A stretch of 13,991 nucleotides of DNA from an uncultured Lachnospiraceae bacterium (lineage in GTDB: Bacteria > Bacillota > Clostridia > Lachnospirales > Lachnospiraceae), in assembly GCA_937910785.1 (NCBI GenBank), contig CALDLG010000127.1, forward strand, positions 1 through 13,991, in the 5' to 3' direction. The translations under genes and the position numbers were made by a program. Below the pieces are notes generated by a model that worked only from the letters and a program-made list of their open reading frames with translations, was not told the DNA's origin and searched no databases. Below, piece after piece: positions 6,729 through 13,864 of the stretch; position 1 is the stretch's first letter, and the number at the start of each line of letters is the position of its first letter.

Positions 6729-7364
6729 ATGGAAATTAAAAAAATTACAGACCCCGCATTTCGCAGATACGGCAGAGTCATTCAGGGGATCGATTTCAGC
6801 GACCTGGTTGAAGCGATTAAAAGAGAAACGCCACTGCCGGAAGGCGTTGCTTACGAGCCGTCAATTGAGGCGCTGGAGGCAACTGCGGCAGCAAAGGAGC
6901 TTCAGAAAAAAACGTATGGAGAGCTTCCCATTGAGATCGGTTACTGCAACGGACATAATTATAAACTGAATGCAATCGAATATCACAGAAGTTCGGAAAT
7001 CAATGTCGCGGCAACGGATGCGGTTCTGATCGTGGGTATGCAGCAGGATATTACGGATGATTTTACATATGACACGTCTTTGATGGAGGCGTTTCTGGTT
7101 CCGGAAGGCACAGCGGTCGAGATTTATGCGACGACGCTCCATTATGCGCCATGCAGTGCAGGGGAAGGCGGCTTCAAGGTCGGTATCGTTCTGCCGGCGG
7201 GCACGAATTATCCGTTAAAGGACCGGCACGAGGGCTGGGAGGATAAACTGATCGCAGCACAGAATAAATGGCTGATCGGTCATGCCGAGGGTGGTCTGGA
7301 CGAAGGAGCGCATATCGGACTTGTTGGAGAGAATCCGGATATTCGTGAGGATTTGAAAAAATAA
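6729..7364 (+). CDS. DUF4867 family cupin-like protein, probable sugar-pathway enzyme of unknown activity
   Basis: A 211-residue soluble protein that I recognise as DUF4867. It has no signal peptide or membrane segment. A cupin-like histidine/glutamate set is visible: GYCNGHNYKLNAIEYHRSSE (71-90, with His76, Glu84, His86 and Glu90), then FLVPEGTAVEIYATTLHYAPC (122-142, with Glu131 and His138). This spacing could hold a divalent metal in a beta-barrel, as in cupin sugar isomerases or the ureidoglycolate lyase fold. The ATG at 6729 has AAAGGAG 10 bases upstream. It lies 70 bases after the kinase and 43 before the isomerase in one operon, so a role on the same sugar (isomerase, epimerase, mutarotase or lactone-handling enzyme) is likely. 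That role is inference; the family has no function I can cite. Confidence 0.75.
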   Translation: MEIKKITDPAFRRYGRVIQGIDFSDLVEAIKRETPLPEGVAYEPSIEALEATAAAKELQKKTYGELPIEIGYCNGHNYKLNAIEYHRSSEINVAATDAVLIVGMQQDITDDFTYDTSLMEAFLVPEGTAVEIYATTLHYAPCSAGEGGFKVGIVLPAGTNYPLKDRHEGWEDKLIAAQNKWLIGHAEGGLDEGAHIGLVGENPDIREDLKK

Positions 7365-7374
7365 ATTGTATATC

Positions 7375-7389
7375 ACCGGTAAAACCGGT
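7375..7389 (+). other. Stem-loop just ahead of the isomerase ribosome binding site
   Basis: Two copies of the self-complementary ACCGGT (7375-7380 and 7384-7389) flank AAA, able to form a 6-base hairpin that ends one base before AAAGGAGG (7391-7398). It may protect the downstream mRNA or tune translation of the isomerase. Confidence 0.4.
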
Positions 7390-7407
7390 TAAAGGAGGAT
7401 ATCATCT

Positions 7408-8892
7408 ATGAATAATTTACCAAAAGTAAAAATCGGTATTGTAGCGGTAAGCCGTGACTGCTTCCCGGCATCTTTGGCAGTCAACAGAAGAAAAGCTCTG
7501 GTAGAAGCTTACAATAAGGCATATGATGCGGCGGATATTTATGAGTGTCCCATCTGTATTATCGAGAGTGAGATCGATATGGTGAATGCCTTAAAGGATA
7601 TCAAAGAGAACGGCTGTAATGCGCTCTGTGTATATCTTGGAAACTTCGGACCGGAAATTTCCGAGACACTGTTGGCAAAACACTTTGAAGGGCCTAAGAT
7701 GTTCGTGGCAGCGGCAGAGGAATCGCAGAATGATCTGATTCAGGGGCGCGGCGATGCATACTGCGGTATGCTGAATGCAAGCTATAATCTGAAGCTTCGC
7801 AATGTCAGGGCTTATATTCCGGAATATCCGGTAGGCGATGCGGAAGACTGCGCGAAGATGATTCATGAATTTGTTCCGATCGCCCGCGCTATCGCAGGGC
7901 TTTCCAGCTTAAAGATTATTTCCTTTGGCCCTCGTCCGTTGAATTTCCTGGCTTGTAATGCACCGATCAAGCAGCTTTACAATCTGGGAGTTGAGATTGA
8001 GGAGAATTCGGAGCTCGATTTGTTTGAGGCATTTAATAAGCATGAGGGAGACCCCCGTATTCCGGATGTTGTAAAGGATATGGAAGAGGAGCTTGGCGCA
8101 GGCAATAACAAACCGGAGATTCTGCCGAAACTGGCACAGTACGAGCTGACACTGCTGGATTGGATTGAAGGACATAAGGGTTACAGAGAATATGTTGCGA
8201 TCGCAGGAAAATGCTGGCCGGCTTTCCAGACCCAGTTCGGGTTCGTTCCCTGCTATGTAAACAGCCGTCTGACAGGAAGAGGCATTCCGGTATCCTGTGA
8301 AGTGGATATCTACGGCTGTCTGAGCGAGTTTATCGGCGAGGCGGTAAGTGACGATATTGTGACACTGCTCGATATCAATAACTCCGTTCCGAAGGATATG
8401 TATAAGGAAGCGATTGAAAACAAGTTTAACTATCAGTATACGGATACTTTCATGGGATTCCACTGCGGAAATACCTGCTCTAAGAAGCTTTCCAAATGCA
8501 GCATGGAATATCAGATGATTATGGCAAGAAGCCTTCCGGAAGAAGTGACACAGGGTACATTGGAAGGAGATATTGTTCCCGGAGATATCACATTCTATCG
8601 CCTGCAGAGTACGGCGGATAATATTCTGCGTGCATATGTGGCGGAAGGTGAGGTTCTTCCGGTAGCAACCAAATCCTTCGGCGGGATCGGCGTATTCGCG
8701 ATTCCGGAGATGGGAAGATTCTATCGCCATGTATTGATTGAGAAGAATTATCCTCATCATGGAGCGGTTGCTTTCGGACATTATGGGAAAGCGCTTTTTG
8801 AAGTATTTAAGTATATCGGTGTAGAAGTAGGAGAGATCGGTTATAATCAGCCGAAGAGCAATCCTTATCCGACCGAGAATCCGTTTGCATAA
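7408..8892 (+). CDS. L-fucose/L-arabinose isomerase family protein
   Basis: A 494-residue cytoplasmic protein of the FucI/AraA-like group. Metal-ligand candidates match the family pattern: Glu298 in PVSCEVDIYG, Asp322 in TLLDINN, and His450 or His451 in NYPHHGAVAFGHYG. FHCGNT (351-356) is the other typical loop. Family enzymes use Mn2+ to interconvert an aldose with its ketose; known substrates include L-fucose, D-arabinose and L-arabinose. The ATG at 7408 has AAAGGAGG about 9 bases upstream. As last gene of the operon with a xylulokinase-type kinase it probably supplies the ketose for that kinase. It is clearly not FucI or AraA by context, because no fuculokinase, fuculose aldolase or ribulose-phosphate epimerase is adjacent. 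The exact sugar is open; D-arabinose, D-lyxose or another pentose or deoxyhexose are possibilities. Confidence 0.82.
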   Translation: MNNLPKVKIGIVAVSRDCFPASLAVNRRKALVEAYNKAYDAADIYECPICIIESEIDMVNALKDIKENGCNALCVYLGNFGPEISETLLAKHFEGPKMFVAAAEESQNDLIQGRGDAYCGMLNASYNLKLRNVRAYIPEYPVGDAEDCAKMIHEFVPIARAIAGLSSLKIISFGPRPLNFLACNAPIKQLYNLGVEIEENSELDLFEAFNKHEGDPRIPDVVKDMEEELGAGNNKPEILPKLAQYELTLLDWIEGHKGYREYVAIAGKCWPAFQTQFGFVPCYVNSRLTGRGIPVSCEVDIYGCLSEFIGEAVSDDIVTLLDINNSVPKDMYKEAIENKFNYQYTDTFMGFHCGNTCSKKLSKCSMEYQMIMARSLPEEVTQGTLEGDIVPGDITFYRLQSTADNILRAYVAEGEVLPVATKSFGGIGVFAIPEMGRFYRHVLIEKNYPHHGAVAFGHYGKALFEVFKYIGVEVGEIGYNQPKSNPYPTENPFA

Positions 8893-8921
8893 CAAACGGG
8901 AAAGCAACAGTTAAAATGATG

Positions 8922-8947
8922 AAAAGCACCGGATTTCCGGTGCTTTT
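8922..8947 (+). terminator. Intrinsic terminator of the sugar operon, probably bidirectional
   Basis: AAAAGCACCGG (8922-8932) pairs perfectly with CCGGTGCTTTT (8937-8947) around ATTT. The stem carries its own A-run and T-run, so it can end transcripts from both the isomerase operon and the leftward gene ending at 8993. Confidence 0.88.
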
Positions 8948-8992
8948 CCTGTTAGCGTATTTGTTATAAGTATGTCCGGAAATTTCCGGCGG

Positions 8993-9703
8993 TTACACAA
9001 TTCCGTTCAATATGGAGGACGTATCCAACGAAGTGCGGGCGCCCTGACTGTTATAGAAACCGGAATTTCCGTTGTTCGCATATCTGTAGATCTGGCCGGC
9101 TCTGTCTGATACCTGATCGGCGAAAGAATTATTACCCTTGAAAAGCGTCTTTAAGGTGGACATGCTCGCCTTTTTAAAGGTCTTTTCGTTGATGGATAAA
9201 GTACGGTCGGCATTCATGGTAATACCGGCCTTTGCCAGCATCTTGTAGTTGGCATATGTCGTATTGTTCATCTGGTTTGCCTGATTGCTGACTGCGCCGA
9301 CTTTGCTGTTGGACGCACTCTTGATCATGGAATTATAATCCTTCACAAATGACGATACGCTCTCATAGATTTTATCCGTATTTTCTTCGCTGTAGTCCAG
9401 ATCATTCAGCTCGGAAGCGCTTTTCTGCACGGCCTTTGCGGAAGAAGATGCCGCGCTGTCTTTTCCGGCTTTGGTTTTGGAGACGGAGCTGTCGTCCTCA
9501 TCCGTTTCCTTTGTCTGTTTTGCATAATAGGCTTTTAACATTCTGCCATAGCTTCCGTTCTTGATGGAAGCGTAATCGCTTAATAAGCTGCTGTTTGCCA
9601 GGCCGCCCAATCCGCCTCCTGCGGAAGAGGACATTCCGGAGCTTAAGAGACTGGAATAAACGTCGCCTAAACCGGAGGTAAGACCCTTCAGACCAATTGC
9701 CAT
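8993..9703 (-). CDS. Small FliD C-terminal-like protein of unknown function
   Basis: A 236-residue protein with no membrane segment or classical signal peptide. The N-terminal part is rich in Gly, Ser and Leu (about 7-45), followed by DYASIKNGSYGRMLKAYYAK (43-62) and a low-complexity acidic/Ser/Lys linker (65-98). From about 110 on it resembles the C-terminal half of the flagellar cap protein FliD: SVSSFVKDYNSMIKSASNS, then LAKAGITMNADRTLSINEKT, TLKTLFKGNNSFADQVSDRA. It lacks the FliD N-terminal domain and no flagellar gene is nearby. The ATG at 9703 has AAAGGAG 10 bases upstream. It appears monocistronic between its own promoter and the terminator at 8922-8947. It may be an exported cell-surface or flagellum-associated protein; that is inference, and I know no characterised member. 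Confidence 0.7.
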   Translation of the reverse strand: MAIGLKGLTSGLGDVYSSLLSSGMSSSAGGGLGGLANSSLLSDYASIKNGSYGRMLKAYYAKQTKETDEDDSSVSKTKAGKDSAASSSAKAVQKSASELNDLDYSEENTDKIYESVSSFVKDYNSMIKSASNSKVGAVSNQANQMNNTTYANYKMLAKAGITMNADRTLSINEKTFKKASMSTLKTLFKGNNSFADQVSDRAGQIYRYANNGNSGFYNSQGARTSLDTSSILNGIV

Positions 9704-9773
9704 AATAAACCACTCCTTTGATTTTTATTGACTGACGTCCGTGTCATGATGCCATACAAATATTCTTATATAT

Positions 9774-9803
9774 ATTATCTCGGCTTTTGGCAGGATTTGT
9801 AAA
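9774..9803 (-). promoter_or_regulatory. Promoter of the FliD-like gene, sigma-A type with a sigma-D-like core
   Basis: On the minus strand TTTACA (9798-9803) and GATAAT (9774-9779) are 18 bases apart. Within this, GCCGAGAT at 9777-9784 matches 7 of 8 bases of the motility sigma factor -10 (GCCGATAT), but the matching -35 (TAAA) is weak. It lies about 70 bases before the ATG at 9703. Confidence 0.5.
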
Positions 9804-9822
9804 GAGGAAAATTGCATATTTT

Positions 9823-10707
9823 TCATTTTTTTTCAAAATGACGGTATTCGCCGGGGGACAGGCCGGTGTGCTTTCGGAACAGCCGGCAGAAATAGCCGAT
9901 ATTTTCATAACCGACACAATTGGCAATATGAGAAATCTTATCGGAAGTCTCTCTCAGCATTTTGCAGGAAAGATTCATTCGGTATTTGATCAGATAATCG
10001 ACAGGCGACATTCCGATATTTGCGCAAAAATATCGTATAGCCGTATTTTTGCTGATATTGACGGTTGCGGCGATATCCTCCAGACTGATTGTTTCCATAT
10101 AGTGTGTCTGAATATACCGGATCATGATCAGGACACTGTTGTAGGAAAAATCCGAATTGGTTCTGCTTCGTTTTTTTTCTGAAAAAGGCGGCATATGACA
10201 GCCTATCATCAGCCATGCTTCCGAAAGCAGGTTACGGATCCGTAATTCGTTGAAATGATCTGCGGACAACTGCTCGAATAAGGTTATGAGCAGTTCCAGT
10301 ATCCGGCTCTGCCACTCGCATTCCCGGTTCAGAATAAGATATTCCAAGGTTGATTTTTCGATCGGAGCGACATATTTTTGATAGATAATGCTGTCCGAAG
10401 GCGCGATAAATTCCGGTGCAAAGACGATATTGGGCATAATTCCATAGTTTTCGGCCGTAAACTGATGCAGAACCCGGCTGTTGATGAAGATCGCTTCTCC
10501 GGCATATAAGGTCAGGGTATGCCCTCCTATATAAAAGTGAACGGTTCCTTCCGAAACCAGAACAATTTCAAATTCATTATGCCAGTGCCAGCTCACCTGG
10601 CTGTTATAAAAATCTCTCGTATCATCCAGATAGTATTGCAGTGGAAAGCCCGGATGACCGTGCTGCTTCGTTTCTCTTAAATCGTCCGTCGTCAGAATTT
10701 TCTGCAT
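9823..10707 (-). CDS. AraC-family transcriptional regulator with cupin sensor domain
   Basis: A 294-residue regulator. The N-terminal half (about 30-95) is a cupin-type ligand-binding domain with SWHWHNEFEIVLVSEGTVHF, the pattern HxHxxxE and a downstream LHQF motif. The C-terminal half (about 190-288) holds two helix-turn-helix units: ISLEDIAATVNISKNTAIRY, then SDKISHIANCVGYENIGYFC, closing with FRKHTGLSPGEYR. Such proteins bind a sugar or similar ligand and usually activate an adjacent operon. The ATG at 10707 is preferred because AGGAGG lies 8 bases upstream; a GTG two codons earlier is only 2 bases from it. It is divergent from the MFS transporter gene, the probable target. No terminator is evident between it and the FliD-like gene downstream on the same strand. 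Confidence 0.9.
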   Translation of the reverse strand: MQKILTTDDLRETKQHGHPGFPLQYYLDDTRDFYNSQVSWHWHNEFEIVLVSEGTVHFYIGGHTLTLYAGEAIFINSRVLHQFTAENYGIMPNIVFAPEFIAPSDSIIYQKYVAPIEKSTLEYLILNRECEWQSRILELLITLFEQLSADHFNELRIRNLLSEAWLMIGCHMPPFSEKKRSRTNSDFSYNSVLIMIRYIQTHYMETISLEDIAATVNISKNTAIRYFCANIGMSPVDYLIKYRMNLSCKMLRETSDKISHIANCVGYENIGYFCRLFRKHTGLSPGEYRHFEKK

Positions 10708-10807
10708 GGACACAGCCTCCTGAAATAAAGAATAATATTGCCGCCTGATAACATCGCGATCTGTTTATATTGGTGATATTGTATCATGAATATGTGATAA
10801 AATCCAA

Positions 10808-10835
10808 TTGTCAGAAAAGAAAATGATGATATAAT
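10808..10835 (+). promoter_or_regulatory. Sigma-A promoter of the MFS transporter gene
   Basis: TTGTCA (10808-10813) and a perfect TATAAT (10830-10835) are separated by 16 bases. Transcription would start near 10842. The region just upstream (10770-10800) has two GTGATA repeats that could be AraC-type half-sites. A weak leftward promoter (TTGGAT, 18 bases, TACAAT) in the same region could serve the AraC gene. Confidence 0.72.
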
Positions 10836-10901
10836 GACACAGGAAGTGGATTTCTGCCCGCGGATATTATTTTTGGATCGAGAAAGGACTTGGATATCAG
10901 G

Positions 10902-12074
10902 ATGAAGCAAACATATCAGAAAACAATTTATGCCTGTTTTGTGGGGTATATCGTGCAGGCGATTATTAATAATTTTGTTCCGCTGCTGTTTTTGACCTTT
11001 GAGAGTACATACGGTATCCCGCTCAGGCAGATTACGATGCTGATTACCATTAATTTCGGAATTCAGCTTCTGGTGGATCTGCTTTCAGCGAGCTTCGTGG
11101 ACAGAATTGGATATCGGCTTTCCATAATGCTTGCGCATATATTGGCGGCGGCAGGACTTCTCGGTCTTGCGGTGCTCCCGGAGCTTCTGCCGGATGCCTA
11201 TGCCGGGCTTCTGATCTCGGTTATGATTTATGCGTTCGGCGGAGGGCTGCTGGAAGTGCTGCTCAGTCCGATCGTAGAGAGCTGCCCGACCGATAATAAG
11301 GAGAAGACTATGAGCCTGCTGCACTCCTTTTACTGTTGGGGGCATGTGGGCGTGGTGCTTTTTTCCACAGTGTTTTTCAGAATGTTCGGGATTGAAAACT
11401 GGAAAATACTGACCTGCATCTGGATTATTGTGCCGGCTTTCAATGCCTTTGCTTTTGCAAAAGCGCCGCTTGCGCCGCTTGTGGAAGACGGAGAACACGG
11501 TATGACCATGCTTGATTTATGTAAGAGCAGGGTCTTCTGGCTGCTTATGCTGATGATGATGTGCGCCGGAGCAAGTGAACAGGCTGTGAGTCAGTGGGCA
11601 TCGACCTTTGCGGAGAGAGGGCTGGGCGTAAGCAAGACGGTCGGAGACCTTGCGGGTCCTATGGCGTTTGCGGTTCTGATGGGCAGCGCGCGGGCTTTTT
11701 ACGGAAAATTTGGCGACCGGATTGCATTAGACAAATTTATGATCGGGAGCGCGGTTCTCTGCATTATGTCTTACCTGTGTATTTCACTGTCGCCGTCGCC
11801 GGTCTTATCACTTTTTGGCTGTGCGGTCTGCGGCCTGTCGGTTGGAATTATGTGGCCCGGAAGCTTCAGCAGGGCTTCCGCTTCGATCAGAAACGGAGGA
11901 ACCGCGTTGTTTGCACTGCTGGCACTGGCGGGAGACGTTGGCTGTTCCGGCGGGCCGACGTTAGTCGGATATATTTCGAGTCTGGCATCGGATGATCTGA
12001 AGAAAGGGATTCTGGCGGCGGTTATTTTTCCGGTTCTGCTGGCAGTGGGAATTTTGGGGCTGAAGAAGCATTGA
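10902..12074 (+). CDS. MFS transporter, FucP-like, substrate unknown
   Basis: A 390-residue integral membrane protein with about 12 hydrophobic segments spread over its length. Family marks are the cytoplasmic loop SFVDRIGYRLSIM (motif A-like, after helix 2), HSFYCWGHVGVV in the fifth helix region, GKFGDRIALDKFM in the second half, and a closing GLSVGIMWPGSFS. It should take up a small solute by ion symport across the cytoplasmic membrane. The ATG at 10902 gives a normal N-terminus with the first helix at about 10-30; a TTG at 10890 sits 1-2 bases from AAAGGA and is less likely. Divergence from the AraC regulator suggests induction by its own substrate, perhaps a sugar or oligosaccharide. No clear terminator follows the stop codon. 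Confidence 0.82.
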   Translation: MKQTYQKTIYACFVGYIVQAIINNFVPLLFLTFESTYGIPLRQITMLITINFGIQLLVDLLSASFVDRIGYRLSIMLAHILAAAGLLGLAVLPELLPDAYAGLLISVMIYAFGGGLLEVLLSPIVESCPTDNKEKTMSLLHSFYCWGHVGVVLFSTVFFRMFGIENWKILTCIWIIVPAFNAFAFAKAPLAPLVEDGEHGMTMLDLCKSRVFWLLMLMMMCAGASEQAVSQWASTFAERGLGVSKTVGDLAGPMAFAVLMGSARAFYGKFGDRIALDKFMIGSAVLCIMSYLCISLSPSPVLSLFGCAVCGLSVGIMWPGSFSRASASIRNGGTALFALLALAGDVGCSGGPTLVGYISSLASDDLKKGILAAVIFPVLLAVGILGLKKH

Positions 12075-12105
12075 GCCGTTCACAGGGCAGGAATATGAAA
12101 GTATC

Positions 12106-12134
12106 TTGATTTTGTGAAAAAGCAAACGTATAAT
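12106..12134 (+). promoter_or_regulatory. Sigma-A promoter of the DUF1349 gene
   Basis: TTGATT (12106-12111) and a perfect TATAAT (12129-12134) are separated by 17 bases, in the 93-base gap after the MFS gene. Transcription would start near 12141, about 27 bases before the ATG at 12168. Confidence 0.78.
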
Positions 12135-12167
12135 AATAAATAGATAAAAATATGGAGGTATACTGTC

Positions 12168-12770
12168 ATGAAGACGGAAAAAGATTTTTTACAGATGAAT
12201 CCGGAATGGACCCGCAGGCCTGAGAAAGAGGAGGTGGGAGACGGAAAAGTCGTGATCATAACGGAGAAAGGCACAGACCTCTGGCAGAGGACCTATTATG
12301 GTTTTCAAAATGATAATGCACCCGTATTACAGGCGAAGACTTCTGAGAAATTTTTTTCGTTTGTAGTGAGGACACGCTTTGAAAGCGGGGAGCGTTTCGA
12401 TCAGTGCGGTGTTGCGATGTATTTAAACAGCGATAACTGGTTCAAGGCTTCCATTGAATATGAAAACGAAGCATTCCAGCGGCTGGGCAGTGTCGTAACA
12501 AACCATGGGTATTCGGATTGGGCGACGACCGATATTTCCTCGGATATCAAAGAGATGTGGTATCGTTTCAGCCGCAGGGAAAGCGATTACTGTGTCGAAT
12601 GCAGCCAGGACGGCACGCATTTTAAGCAGATGCGGATTTTCCATATGTGGGAAGGCGTGGATGAAATTACCTTCGGAATCTATGCATGCAGTCCTACCGA
12701 AGGCTCTTTTCGGGCTGAATTTTCAGAGATGAAATTCATGGACTGTCAGTGGAAGAAGGATGATGAATAG
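12168..12770 (+). CDS. DUF1349 domain protein (concanavalin A-like fold, YesU-like)
   Basis: A 200-residue soluble protein without signal peptide. Its body follows the DUF1349 pattern: FFSFVVRTRFESGERFDQCG, VAMYLNSDNWFKASIEYENE, RLGSVVTNHGYSDWATTDIS, MWYRFSRRESDYCVECSQDG and FGIYACSPTEGSFRAEFSEM. The fold is a beta-sandwich lectin-like domain found beside glycoside-metabolism genes and as the C-terminal domain of some glycosidases. Its reaction, if any, is unknown. The ATG at 12168 has GGAGG about 9 bases upstream. It has its own promoter, so coregulation with the MFS gene is possible but not required. A carbohydrate-related role is inferred from the fold and from the AraC/MFS neighbours. Confidence 0.82.
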   Translation: MKTEKDFLQMNPEWTRRPEKEEVGDGKVVIITEKGTDLWQRTYYGFQNDNAPVLQAKTSEKFFSFVVRTRFESGERFDQCGVAMYLNSDNWFKASIEYENEAFQRLGSVVTNHGYSDWATTDISSDIKEMWYRFSRRESDYCVECSQDGTHFKQMRIFHMWEGVDEITFGIYACSPTEGSFRAEFSEMKFMDCQWKKDDE

Positions 12771-12864
12771 CGGGAAGCGTGAGAAGAGCTTTTTGCATGG
12801 GCAATGCTGACTGCTTTGGGATTTGAAATCAGTTACGGAGGCGAAAAAGGAGGTACACGATACT

Positions 12865-13341
12865 ATGAAAAACAGGGGAAACGAATTACTACAGTTTCTG
12901 GGCGGGCTTGCAATGCTGGTGGTCGGGCTTTTTATTCTTTCACAGAAGGTCATTGTTTCATCGGGCTTTTTCGGGGCTGGAATCTGGTTTGGCGGTTTTC
13001 ACATGAGTAACGGCCTGATTATGATACCTTTCATTATCGGGATTGTATGGATGTTCGCTTCCGGGGGCAGTTTTTTGTCCAAAGTGTTTACCGGCGGCAG
13101 CGTACTCCTGATCATTGCGGCGATCGTTCTTTCTACCAGAATCTATCTTTCGCGGCTGACGCTATATGAGTGGGCCCTGATATTGGTCCTGATTTTCGGC
13201 GGAGCCGGTCTGCTGGCCAGAGTGCTGTTTGCCACGCCGGGTCGGAAACAGTGCGGAAAAGAAGAACAGAAGGCGATTGAGGTTCGGGATAAGGCCCTTG
13301 AGATTGAAAAAGAAATTGAGCAGATCAAAAAAGAACAATAA
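12865..13341 (+). CDS. Small four-helix membrane protein, hypothetical
   Basis: A 158-residue protein. Four hydrophobic segments are visible, at about 9-27, 48-66, 73-91 and 101-121, followed by a charged, probably helical C-terminal tail (130-158, ending EIEKEIEQIKKEQ). Segments one and two are joined by a glycine-rich loop (SSGFFGAGIWFGGFHMSNG). The ATG at 12865 has AAAAGGAGG about 11 bases upstream; an alternative TTG at 12823 would add 14 charged residues and has no site. I do not recognise a characterised family. It ends 39 bases before the next gene, so both may be cotranscribed. A role in the membrane or cell envelope is all the sequence supports. Confidence 0.7.
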   Translation: MKNRGNELLQFLGGLAMLVVGLFILSQKVIVSSGFFGAGIWFGGFHMSNGLIMIPFIIGIVWMFASGGSFLSKVFTGGSVLLIIAAIVLSTRIYLSRLTLYEWALILVLIFGGAGLLARVLFATPGRKQCGKEEQKAIEVRDKALEIEKEIEQIKKEQ

Positions 13342-13380
13342 CCGGCATATACTGTACAAAGAATATGCAGGGTGATTTGC

Positions 13381-13824
13381 ATGAACGAGAATAAAAAGAA
13401 ATGGGATGAGAAGTTCAAACTGGCCTTGAATGAGCTGGAAGGTAAAATCGGTGAGGAGGATGCGAAAACGTCGGGGCGCGGAAGAACACGCAGAACACAT
13501 CGGGAAAAGTATGCAACAAAGGCAGAATGGAAAAGAGCGGCTTTTCGACAGGAGGTATTATTACATATCGTGATGTCGGCCGCTTTTCTGCTGACAACCA
13601 TCGCACTTCTTCAGGGAATTGTCAGAGTGCTTCCGGAGTCTGTTACGGTCAGCAGCAGCGTGAACGGAAGAGAACTTCCCATCTATTGCGTGGAGACGGA
13701 TAAAAAGCAGATTGCGCTAAGCTTTGATGCGGCATGGGGAGGCGGTTATTTGCGGAAAAATGTATATGGCAATTATTTTAAAATGTTTTTTCAATTGGGT
13801 AGTGACTTTATGCCGTTCCTATGA
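13381..13824 (+). pseudogene. Polysaccharide deacetylase, N-terminal remnant truncated inside the catalytic domain
   Basis: The 147-residue frame starts with a charged cytoplasmic segment (1-58), one membrane helix (about 60-82) and then VNGRELPIYCVETDKKQIAL, leading into SFDAAWG (114-120). This is how membrane-anchored polysaccharide deacetylases (carbohydrate esterase family 4) of Firmicutes begin; the FDAAWG aspartate is the first catalytic-motif residue. In intact members about 190 more residues follow, carrying the metal-binding histidines. Here the homology stops right after AAWG, the frame turns into unrelated AT-rich sequence and ends 27 codons later, overlapping the next gene's promoter. 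No other frame downstream continues the domain, so a deletion or rearrangement, not a simple frameshift, is likely. The ATG at 13381 has AGGG 8 bases upstream. The product would be inactive as a deacetylase. Confidence 0.72.
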
Positions 13825-13830
13825 TAGAAT
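13802..13830 (+). promoter_or_regulatory. Promoter candidate of the coiled-coil gene
   Basis: GTGACT (13802-13807) and TAGAAT (13825-13830) are 17 bases apart. An overlapping TATGAT lies at 13820-13825. It overlaps the end of the truncated deacetylase frame and precedes the strong AAGGAGGTG site by about 20 bases. Confidence 0.5.
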
Positions 13831-13864
13831 GGATTTATCAAATTTCAGAAGGAGGTGAAACGAT

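Noticed and set aside
5189..8892. Sulfoquinovose (sulfofructose transaldolase) gene cluster
   Set aside because: DUF4867 and a sugar isomerase brought it to mind, but no transaldolase, sulfolactaldehyde enzyme or sulfoquinovosidase is present and a xylulokinase is.
7909..8907. Leftward open frame of 332 codons antisense to the isomerase
   Set aside because: The isomerase is well supported on the other strand; this frame has no start signal or recognisable domain.
13143..13606. Leftward open frames across the membrane protein and deacetylase remnant
   Set aside because: They mirror the rightward genes, show no start signals and have low-complexity, Phe/Ser/Arg-rich translations typical of shadows.
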